64,000 nt of DNA, from NCBI GenBank assembly GCA_963846565.1, contig CAWJWL010000005.1:806001-870000 (forward strand). The letters run 5' to 3'. Under the pieces are notes generated by a model, which did no database searches, was not told the DNA's origin, and saw only the letters and a list, made by a program, of their open reading frames with translations. This document shows, in pieces, positions 54,344 through 62,770 of the stretch (positions are counted from its first letter, which is position 1; the number at the start of each line of letters is the position of its first letter). The DNA comes from WHSW01 sp963846565. GTDB taxonomy: Bacteria > Actinomycetota > Thermoleophilia > Solirubrobacterales > 70-9. Both the position numbers and the translations under genes were made by a program.

Positions 54344-55704
54344 CGACTCTCCTCGACCACGATCGCGAACAGGTCATTGACGTTGGTTCCGGTCGGCCCG
54401 GTGACGATCGCGTCACCGAGCTGCGTAAAGGGGTCGCTCGAGCGGTGCTCGACGAGCGCGGCGCGCAGGTCGATTCCCGCCTCGGCGGCCCGGGCGGCGC
54501 TGGCGCCGTCGACGATCGCCCCGGCGTGCGCGGTGCCGCCGTCCGATCCATCGGTGTCGAGAAAGACCGCCGCCACCGGGGCGCCGTCGAGCTCGATCGC
54601 CGCCGCCAGGGCGGCCTCCTGATTGGGTCCGCCGTCGCCGAAGCTGCCTTCGCGGGCGCAGAGTCACGGTGCTCTCACCGCCGCATCCGAGCAGCACTGT
54701 GCCCGGTGTGAAAGGGGTGCCGCGTTCCGCGCTCGAACGCGCCAGGTTCGCGAGCGTCCGGCCGAGCTCGCGAGCCTCGCCCTCGAGCGTGGTCGAGATC
54801 ACGACCGGGGCGAGCCCGAAGCCGGCGGCCTCGAGCGCCATCGCGTCGCAGGCGGTGGCGCCGGTCGCGAGCAGCACGGTCTGGATCTCGGCGCCGTCGA
54901 GCGCCGGAGACTCGGCCGCGCCCGAGGAGAGGTGCGTACGCACCGGGTCCGGTGTGCGATCCCAGAGCCCGTGGCGGCGCAGCGTCGCGACCGCGTCGGC
55001 GGCGGAGGAGCTGTCACGCACGCTCGGATCGGTGATCGCGTCGAGGGGGTCGCCGGCGACGTCGGAGACGCTCAGATTGACCAGCCGCGCCGGTGCGGCG
55101 GCCGCGGCGAGCCGCCCACCCTTGATCGCCGAGACGTGCTTGCGCACGGTGTTGATCTCGACGATCCCGATGCCGGAGGAGAGCAGCAGCTCGTGCAGCA
55201 TCCGCTTCTCTTCGGGCCCGACTCCCGCGGGCGGCACGCTCGCGAGCGACGAGCTGCCGCCGGTGAAGCAGGCGATCACGACGTCGCGCTCGCCCGCATC
55301 CGACGCGACCTCGAGCAGCCGTGTCGCCGGCGGCGACGCTGCGATCGCTCGGCAGGGGATGATCGGCACTCGAGGACCTCGACCCTGGCGAGCTCCTCTT
55401 CCTCACCGGAGCGGACGGCGATCGCGCCGCCGTCGATCCGCTCCCCGAGAATCGATTCGAGCGTCTGCGCGATTGCCAGCGAGGCCTTGCCCGCGCCGAC
55501 GATCAGGACGCGGCCCCCGGCGTCCAGCGCGTACGGGACTCCGTCGACCCGCAGTTCCTCGCCGTCGAGCGCGACGGCCGCGGCGGTCGCGCGCCCGACG
55601 TCGACCGCCTCGAGTCCGGCGAGCGCGATCCGCAGCGCTGCGTCGCGCGCCGTGCCCGTCGCCGCCTCCGGCGATGGTGCGAGGGGACGAGGTTCGGCGC
55701 TCAC
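54340..55704 (-). CDS. gckA: Glycerate 2-kinase (GckA/MOFRL family), frameshifted
   Basis: Phosphorylates D-glycerate; this family makes 2-phosphoglycerate. Visible: RVLIVGAGKASLAIAQ near residue 70, ACFTGGSSSLASVPPAGVG, INTVRKHVSAIKGGRLAAAA, LVNLSVSDVAGDPLDAITDP, VLLATGATACDAMALEAA, and in the MOFRL domain FLDTDGSDGGTAHAGAIVDG. Two frame changes, near 55372 and 54650. About 454 residues. A GTG at 55704 starts eight bases after the enolase stop, and the product of this enzyme is the enolase substrate, so the pair would channel glycerate to PEP. Confidence 0.87.
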
Positions 55705-55712
55705 GGGCTCGC

Positions 55713-57000
55713 TCAGGTCGCGAGCGCCGGGGCCGCGAGGTCGCGGCCGGGATACACGGCGGTCTCGCCGAGCTCCTCGGAGATCTTGATGAGCCGGTTG
55801 TACTTGGCCGTGCGCTCCCCGCGGACCGGAGCGCCGGTCTTGATCTGTCCGGCGCCGAGCGCGACCGCGAGGTCGGCGATGATCGGGTCCTCGGTCTCGC
55901 CGGAGCGCTCGGAGACGACCACCTTGTAGGCGTTTCGGTGCGCCATGTCGGCTGCATCGAGAGCCTCCGAGAGCGTCCCGATCTGGTTCACCTTCCAGAG
56001 CAGGGCGTTGGCGGCGCCGCCGTCGATTCCCGCGCTGCAGCCGGGTCGGGTTGGTGACGAACAGGTCGTCGCCGACGATCTGGATCCCGCTCTCGGAGGT
56101 GAGGCGCGCGAAGCCGGAGAAGTCCTCCTCGTCGAGCGGGTCCTCGATCGTGATCACGTCGTAGTCGCGGATCAGCTCGAGGTAGAGCTCGATCATCGCG
56201 TCGGTGTCCCGCGTCTCGCCGGCGAGCTCATACGTTCCGGTCTCGCGGTCGAAGTAATGGGTCGCCGCGCAGTCGAGCCCGTAGCGGAAGCGACCGTCGT
56301 GCCCGGCGTTGCCGACCGCCTCGTGGAGCAGTCCGAGGGCCTCCTGCGGGCTGGAGATCGCCGGCGCGTAGCCGCCCTCGTCCCCGGTGTTGAGAGCGCT
56401 CTTGCCGTAGCGCTCGAGCAGGATCTCGGCGAGGGCGAGGTTCACCTCGGTCGAGATCTGGAGCGCCTCCAGGATGGAGTCGGCGCCGACCGGAATAACG
56501 ATGAACTCCTGGAAGTCGAGGTCGTTCGACGCGTGCTTGCCACCGTTGATCAGGTTGACCAGCGGGACGGGGATCACGTGCGCGTTGGAGTTGAGCGCCC
56601 GGTAGAGGGGGAGGCCGGCAGCCAGCGCGCGGGCGCGAGCGGCCGCGAGCGAGACGCCGAGAAGCGCGTTCGCACCGAGGCGCGACTTGTCCTCGGTCCC
56701 ATCGAGGTCGATCAGCGCCACGTCGAGCGCCCGCTGCTCCGGCAGCGCCGTGCCGAGCAGCATCTCCGCGATCTCGCCATTGACGTTCGCGACCGCGTCG
56801 AGCACGCCGAAGCCGCCGAAGCGGTCACCGCCGTCGCGCAGCTCGCGCGCTTCGTTCGAGCCGGTCGAGCGGCCCGAGGGCACGTCCGCCGTCCCGGTCA
56901 CAGCGCCGCCGAGCTCGAGCTCGACCTGGACTGTCGGTAGTCCGCGGCAGTCGAGCACCTCGCGCGCTCGCAGCGCGGTGATCAGGGATCCGTCGTTCAC
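55713..57000 (-). CDS. eno: Divergent enolase paralogue, one frameshift
   Basis: Dehydrates 2-phosphoglycerate to PEP if active. About 429 residues. Conserved: SGRSTGSNEARELRDGG, DKSRLGANALLGVSLA, FQEFIVIPVGA, ALNTGDEGGYAP with the catalytic Glu, IEDPLDEEDFSGFARLT, QIVGDDLFVTNPTRL and LLWKVNQIGTLSEALDA with the catalytic Lys. Unusual for enolase are Arg in the first substrate loop (normally SGASTG) and SERSGETED where SHRSGETED is the rule. One frame change near 56035. It follows gntR by a GTGA overlap and precedes glycerate kinase, so it is a pathway copy rather than the housekeeping gene. Confidence 0.87.
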
Positions 57001-57713
57001 AGGGTTACCTCCTCGGGCTCGACGCCCTCGCCGGCTGCGAGGGCGCTACTCAGGTTCTGGACCGCCTCCGTGAGGTGGTCGCGAAAGAGTTGGTCGGCGC
57101 GGTCGGTGTCGCCGTCGACGATCGCCCCGAGCAGCTCGGTGTGCTCGGCCGCGACCTGCGACGGGCGTTCGTAGTGAGGGCGGAGCTGGACCATGCAGAG
57201 TTGGATCTCTGCCTGGACGCCGTCGTAGGCACGTGAGATCCGGGCGCTGTCGGCGGCGTCGATGACCGCGCGGTGAAAGCGCATGTCGGGTTCGACGACG
57301 TCGCGCCACGGCGCGTTCTCGGGGACCGCGGAGAGCTCGTCGACCGCCTGGCGAGCGCCCTCGGGCACGCGCTTGGCTGCGATCAGCAGCCGGACGGCCT
57401 CCGTCTCGAGCGCGGCGCGCAGCCGGAAGGTGTCGATGATGTCGGCGGCGGTCAGGACCGTGACGGCGACCCCGCGGTGCGGCTCGCGGCGGAGCATTCC
57501 CTCGGAGATCAGGAGCTGCGTCGCGGCCCTGAACGAATGGCGCGCGATGCCCAGGCGTTCGGCGAAATCGGCCTCGCGCAGGCGATCCCCGGGAGCGAGC
57601 TCACCGTCGAGAATCAGCTCACGGAGCGCGATCGCCGCGGCGTCGACGGTCGAGACGGTGTTCAGTCGGACGCTGCGTTCAGGCTGGGCTTGCCCGGCAG
57701 AGGACATCTCCAT
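56997..57713 (-). CDS. GntR/FadR-family transcription regulator
   Basis: A 238-residue regulator, first gene of the ten-gene operon it probably controls. The N-terminal winged helix-turn-helix reads ALRELILDGELAPGDRLREA, DFAERLGIARHSFRAATQLL and HRGVAVTVLTA; the C-terminal FCD ligand-binding domain has FRLRAALETEAVRLL, DMRFHRAVIDAA and a late AEHTELLGAIVDGD with the metal-binding Asp/His set. The inducer is unknown but is likely a carboxylate. It is divergent from the SDR gene across a short AT-rich gap. The GTG of eno overlaps its stop. Confidence 0.92.
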   Translation of the reverse strand: MEMSSAGQAQPERSVRLNTVSTVDAAAIALRELILDGELAPGDRLREADFAERLGIARHSFRAATQLLISEGMLRREPHRGVAVTVLTAADIIDTFRLRAALETEAVRLLIAAKRVPEGARQAVDELSAVPENAPWRDVVEPDMRFHRAVIDAADSARISRAYDGVQAEIQLCMVQLRPHYERPSQVAAEHTELLGAIVDGDTDRADQLFRDHLTEAVQNLSSALAAGEGVEPEEVTL

Positions 57714-57757
57714 CTGTCACATTATTCCACAATTAGACAAACTGTGCGAGCGTTGAG
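57714..57757. promoter_or_regulatory. AT-rich divergent control region between gntR and the SDR gene
   Basis: This short gap is clearly AT-rich against the GC-rich background. ATTATTCCACAATTAGACAA (57721-57740) followed by ACTGTG has CACA and TGTG arms in opposite orientation, a plausible operator for the GntR or Lrp regulator, and could carry both -10 boxes. Placement is inferred. Confidence 0.5.
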
Positions 57758-57766
57758 GTGAGCGAG

Positions 57767-58571
57767 ATGCGATTCAAGGGCCGCAAAGTGGTCGTAACGG
57801 GCGGGGCGAACGGCATCGGAATGGCGATCGCCGGCGAGTTCCTGAACGAGGGCGCGACGGTGCTCGTCGCCGATCGCGACCGACCCGCGCTCGCCTCCCT
57901 GCCCGGGCGCCTCGGTGAGCCGGAAGGCCTCGAGCTGATCGAGACGGACCTGGGCGAGCCCGGCGCCGCGGCCGCCCTGGGCGATGCCGCCGAGGAGCGG
58001 ATCGGGCCGCTCGACGTGCTCGTAAACAACGCCGGGCTGATGGCGCAGACGCCGATCCTCGAGATCGGCGCCGAGGAGTGGGACCGCATCTTCGCCGTCA
58101 ACCTGCGCGCGACGTTCTTCCTCACTCAGGTCGATCGCCGGCCGGATGGCGGAGCGTGGTGGCGGCGCCGTGGTCTCGGTCGCCTCCGTCAACGCGGTGC
58201 GCACCGAGGCTCCCGAGGCTCACTACAACGCGACCAAGGCGGGTATCGTCGCGATCATGCGCTCGTTCGCGACCGAGCTCGGGCACCGCGGCCTGCGCTT
58301 CAACTGCGTCGCGCCGGGCGAGACCGTCAGCGCGGAGCTGGAGCAGTCGATGAGCGACGCCGGCCGCGCGACGGTGGAGCGCTACCTCGAGCGTGTGCCG
58401 ATGCGGCGAGTCGGCCGCCCCGCCGAGATCGCACGGGTGGTCCTCTTTCTCGCCTCCGACGATGCCTCCTACGTCAACGGCGAGACGATCGTCTGCGACG
58501 GCGGCGAGATGGCGGGAGATTGGTACGACACCGAGGCGCGCCCGCCGGTCCCCGGGGGTCCGCGGGAGTGA
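57767..58571 (+). CDS. Short-chain dehydrogenase/reductase, one frameshift
   Basis: An NAD(P)-dependent alcohol/ketone oxidoreductase of about 268 residues. The cofactor motif TGGANGIG, the structural NNAG and the catalytic Ser (VVSVASVNAV) and Y-N-A-T-K (HYNATKAG) are present, as is the typical end YVNGETIVCDGGE. The frame shifts near 58133, between ATFFLTQ and IAGRMAERGGGAVV. I start at the ATG at 57767, preceded by GAGGTG; GTG at 57758 is possible. Divergent from gntR and coupled to the Lrp-type regulator, it may oxidise or reduce an intermediate of the cluster. Confidence 0.9.
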
Positions 58572-59032
58572 GCCGGCCGCTCGACGACGTCGACCGCCGG
58601 ATCATCGACCACCTCCAGGAGGAGGGCCGGCGCCCGTTCACCGAGATCGCCCGCGAGGTCGGCATCTCGGAGTCGAGCGTCCGCCAGCGGGTCGCGGCGC
58701 TGACGGCGAGCGGCGTGATCCAGATCGTCGCGGCGACGAGCCCGATCGCGCTCGGGATGATCCAGGCGTTCGTCCACGTTCGCATCGGCGGCCCGGAGCT
58801 CGCCGATGCGGCGAAGGCGATCGCGGCGATCGCCGAGGTCGACTACGTCGCGGTCTGCACCGGGCCCACGGACCTGCTCGTCGGCGCGGTGTGCCGCGAC
58901 AACCAGCACCTGCTCGAGGTCGCCGACGCGATCCGCCGCGTCGGGGGCGTCGTCGAGACGGACACCGCGGTGATCCTGAGCGAGCTCAAGGACAGCTACC
59001 GCTTCTCCGAGACCGTGCGGCGCCCCCAATGA
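58568..59032 (+). CDS. Lrp/AsnC-family transcription regulator
   Basis: A 154-residue regulator. The N-terminal helix-turn-helix is LDDVDRRIIDHLQEEGRRPF with EIAREVGISESSVRQRVAAL as the DNA-reading part; the C-terminal RAM domain (VDYVAVCTGPTDLLVGAVCR) binds amino-acid-like effectors. GTG start overlapping the SDR stop. A hairpin follows. It probably controls one or both of the flanking minus-strand units; a comparable Lrp/AsnC regulator accompanies class III aminotransferases in other catabolic clusters such as ectoine use. Confidence 0.92.
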   Translation: MSRPLDDVDRRIIDHLQEEGRRPFTEIAREVGISESSVRQRVAALTASGVIQIVAATSPIALGMIQAFVHVRIGGPELADAAKAIAAIAEVDYVAVCTGPTDLLVGAVCRDNQHLLEVADAIRRVGGVVETDTAVILSELKDSYRFSETVRRPQ

Positions 59033-60685
59033 CCAAACGTCCCAAACACCCCCCTATCCGGGGGCGTACGGGACGTTCGCGCTAGCCGGCGCCTGCGGCT
59101 CGCGTCGGCGATCGCGCGGATCGCCGCATTGCGGCCGTTCGCGCCGGTGACCCCGCCGCCGGGGTGTGTCCCCGCGCCGCATAGGTAGAGGCCGGGGAGG
59201 GTGGTTCGGTAGCCGCCAAGTCCGATCGCCGGGCGCAGTGGGCCGAGCTGATCCGGCGACATGTCGCCGTGCAGGTGGTGTCCTCCGGTCAGCGCCAGGG
59301 TCCGCTCGAGGTCGAGGGGCGTCAGCACCTGGCGGGCGATCACCGAGCCGGGAAGGTTGGGGATCATCGTTCCGAGCTCTTCGATCAGCCGGTCCGCGAC
59401 CCGCTCCCGCTCCGTGTCCCAGTCGCCGCGCGCCAGTCGGTAGGGCTGCGAGCGGAAGCCGAGGGTGACCACGTGCCGGCCCGCGGGCGCCAGCGACGGG
59501 TCGAGCGCGGTCGGGACGCAGAGCTCGACGTGCGGGGCCTCGGCCGGGACTCCGCGCCGCGCGTCCTCCTGGTCGCGGTCCATCTTCAAGAGCGGCACGG
59601 TGAGCTGGATCAGGCCGCTGTGGTGGGGTTGGAGCCCGGCGGGCGTTCCCGCGATCTGCGGCGGCTCACCGACTGCGAGGTTGATCTTCATGCTCGCGCC
59701 CTCGCAACGGTAGGCGCGGATCGCGGCAAGCGTCCGCTCGTCCAGGTCCGCCGGGTCGACCAGGTCGAGCAGCGTTCGCTTCGGGTCGGCGTTGGAGGCG
59801 ACGAGCGGTGCCCGCAGCAACTCCCCGGTCTCGAGCTCGACCCCGGCCACGCCGCCGCCCTCCACTACGATCCGCCGCACCGGGGCGGCGGTGAGGATCT
59901 CGACGCCCGCCTCGCAAGCGGCGTCGGCGAGCAGCGTCGTCACCTGTCCCATCCCGCCGCGGACGAAGCCCCACGTCTGGCCGCCAAGCGTCGCGGCGGC
60001 GTGCTCGTGGAGGAGGGAGTAGGCGGTCCCGGGAGTCGACGGCCCGCCGAGGGTGTTCGAGATCGAGTCCCAGCCGAGGGCGGCCCCGGTGCGCTCGGAG
60101 CGCGAAGCGGGCCTCGAGGAAGTCGCGGGCCGAGGTCGCGAACAGCTTCACCGCCGGCAGCGCGACGCCGCGGGCCCGCCGTGTCGTCGTCGCCAGCGCC
60201 CGCCCGGCGCCGCGGCGGGTCCATCCCGGGGCACCAGGCGCGGGCCGGTCGAACCAGGGCGAGAGGAGGCCGGCGATCGAGTCCAGCTCCTCGACGAACG
60301 CCGGAAAGGCACGGGCGTCGAGCGGGTCGAAGCGGCCGAGCTCGCGAGCGGTCTCGGCGACGTCGTCGTGGAGGGTGAGCCGGGCGCCGTCACGGAACAC
60401 GTTCAGGGTGGGGGCCGCCTCCAGCACCTCGAGGCCGCGCTCGCGGAGCCCGAAGTCGCTCCAGATCTGAGGCCGGAGGAGGCTGAGGACGTAGGCGCCC
60501 GGCGACGCACGGAAGCCCGGCGCGAACTCCTCGGTGGTGCAGGCGCCGCCGACGATCTCCCGCCGCTCGACGACGGCGACCCGCATGCCGGCGCGGGCAA
60601 GGTAGGTGGCGGCGACGAGGCCGTTGTGCCCCGCTCCGACGACGATCGCGTCGAGCGGGCCGCGCGGCAACGCCCGCTCAGCCAC
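58996..60685 (-). CDS. Phytoene-desaturase-like FAD oxidoreductase (second copy), one frameshift
   Basis: About 563 residues. LDAIVVGAGHNGLVAATYLA and VERREIVGGACTTEEF form the FAD Rossmann motif, then PGFRASPGAYVLSLLRPQI; the C-terminal YLCGAGTHPGGGVTGANGRN is the same FAD contact as in the copy at 48672. A single frame change near 60105 (after FLEARFALR) separates two readable halves. The GTG start overlaps the stop of the dimethylformamidase-like gene by eight bases. The last about 30 residues run through the hairpin and overlap the Lrp gene by 37 bases; the true end might differ. Confidence 0.88.
59036..59077. terminator. Two-part GC-rich hairpin between convergent genes
   Basis: Outer arms AACGTCCC (59036-59043) and GGGACGTT (59070-59077), inner arms CCCCC (59050-59054) and GGGGG (59060-59064) around TATCC. 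It sits just after the Lrp stop and inside the 3' end of the convergent FAD oxidoreductase gene. There is no T-run, so termination is inferred from shape and position. Confidence 0.55.
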
Positions 60686-62754
60686 TGCGGCTGAACGGTC
60701 GGTCGGAGGCGAGCTCTCGCAGGGCGTTCTCGGTCACCCGCGCCACCGGGTTGTCGTCCTCGCCGAGGCAGCCAGTCCAGGCGATCGAGCCCGTCGCGAA
60801 GACGTAGCCGCGGCCATCGCCCGCCGTGGAGCGTCATCTCGGCGCGGATCGCGGGCGGCTTCTCGTCCGCGTCGTCGACGACGTCGTCGGGCCACGGCTC
60901 GTATCCGGCGAGCTCTCGGGAGGCGGCGAGGACCTTCGTCTCCGGCGGGGAGCCCGTGCGGAGGTCGGCACCGTCCACCTCGTAGCCCGCCGGCCCTCCG
61001 AGCACGACCCCACCGGCGTCGATCGCCTCGTCCGGCTCGAGCCCGGCGAAGATCGCGTCACCGGCGACATCGCCGGGTCCGACCCGCCGCGCATACGCCG
61101 CTGCCGGGCCGTCGCCAAAGCCGCTGAGCGCGACCCCGAGCAGCGCCCGCTCGGGACGCCCGTGGCGCCGCCAGTCGCCGCCGAAGAGCCCGGTGGCCGC
61201 GTGGTGGTGCTCGCCCGCGTCGGCCTGCCAGCAGAGTGCCTGGGTGTCGTTTCGGCGCACCTCGATCACGGCGGGCCGCTCGGGGTCGACGGAGACGACC
61301 CCCTGGAGCCCGTTGCCGCCCAGATATGCGAGGTGCCCACCGCCGGCCACGTGGCTGTCGAGCGCGTCGCGCAGCTCGGCCGTTGCGTACTCGGGGTGGG
61401 CGCCCGTGATGAGGACCCGGTGGCCCGCGAACGCCGCGGCGCCCTCGTCGTGAACGTCATGGTCGGTAAGCAGGTCGACCTCGATGCCACGCCGTTCGAG
61501 GAAGCCGAGCAGGATCAGGTCCTGGGCGAGCCCGTGGGGTCCGCCGTGCTGCGCGCAGCGATAGGACGGCCGCAGCTGGGTCAGGGGGCGCAGCAGCGAG
61601 GCCTCGTATGCACCGCCCCCGTCCTCGTGGCGGTCGTAGAGGCTGAGGAGCCGGTTCTCGGCGGCCCACCGATCCTCCGCCCGCTCCGAGGCGGCGAGCG
61701 CCGGCGCGCCCCGCTCGCACGAGTAGGCCTGGTAGGTGAAGGTCGGCAGGAGCACGGCCAGCGGTCGCGCCTCCGCTCGCGGGGCGCGACGGACGACGAA
61801 GGGGACCACGTCCTCGGAGCCATTGCAGGAGAGAACCACCGCGTACACGCCGCCCTCGCAGTCGTCGGGAACCGTGAGCACGAGCGACGGTGCCCAGCCG
61901 AGGTCGTCAGTGGCGTCGGCGTGAAACCGCATCGCCGAGTAGCCGCGCTCGGCGAAGCGCCAGTCATGAACGCTCCCGTCCCACTCGGCGCCCGTCACCG
62001 CCCGGTAGGGACCGTTGACGCACCGGCCGGTGAGCCCATGCGGCCCGGTGTCGGCGACCTCCGGGCCGCGGCCCGCCCCGAGATCCCAGCCCGCAACCAT
62101 CCGGCGGGCCTCGGGCGTGCCCGCGTCGATCCGGGGCTGGTCGAGCTTGCCGTCGAGGTGGTCGGTGGCCTCGCCGCCGGCTCCGGGCGCCGCCCCGAGC
62201 AGCAACGGACCCGGGGTTGGGTCGAGCCGGCCGGACGCCGCCACCTCGCTCCGCCCGCCTGCCGCGACCGAGATCGCGCCGGCGTCCGGATCGAACGCCC
62301 CCTCGACCCGGACCCAGGTGTCGAGCGGCAGCGGAGCCGTGGTCTCGACCTTCGCCGTGCCCGCGGTCGTTCGGACCTCGAAGCCGGCGCGCCCCCCGGG
62401 GCCAAGCGCGAGGGTGTACGCGTTGGTCGCGATCAGGGCGTGGCGGCGGCCGCCTTGCCAGCCGGGTGCGAGCCAGACCCAGGTCGAGACCGCGAGGCCG
62501 TCGGCGGGGCGGAGGCGCTCGTCGTCCTCGACGCGCACGTGCGAGCCGGTCCGCACCGCCTGCGGCGCCGGCGCGCACACGCGCTCGACGGCGATCGCGG
62601 CATCAGCCCCGCCGGGAAGGCGGATCACTCGCGTCTCGAGCGGGCCCGCGGCCGACACCATCAGCTGCAGCCGCTCGCCCGGGAGCGCAGAGAGCCGGTC
62701 GGCGTAGCCGACGACGAGGTCCCAGTCGAGGATCGCGTCAGGCCCGCCAGGCAC
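60678..62754 (-). CDS. N,N-dimethylformamidase large-subunit-like protein, one frameshift
   Basis: About 692 residues resembling the large subunit of iron-dependent N,N-dimethylformamidase. The N-terminal region with AVSTWVWLAPG and LDTWVRVEGAFDPDAGAI is a lectin-like (LamG) domain. The C-terminal part shows PTFTYQAYSCERG, LSLYDRHEDGGG, VDLLTDHDVHDEG, ITGAHPEYATAELRDAL (His453, Glu455) and HLAYLGGNGLQGV. The known enzyme binds iron through two Tyr and one Glu with a His two residues before that Glu; the HPE and Tyr motifs here fit. One extra base near 60812; corrected, it ends FATGSIAWTGCLGEDDN and onward to 60678. Substrate probably another amide. Confidence 0.8.
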
Positions 62755-62770
62755 GCCGTGCTCCGGCGTC

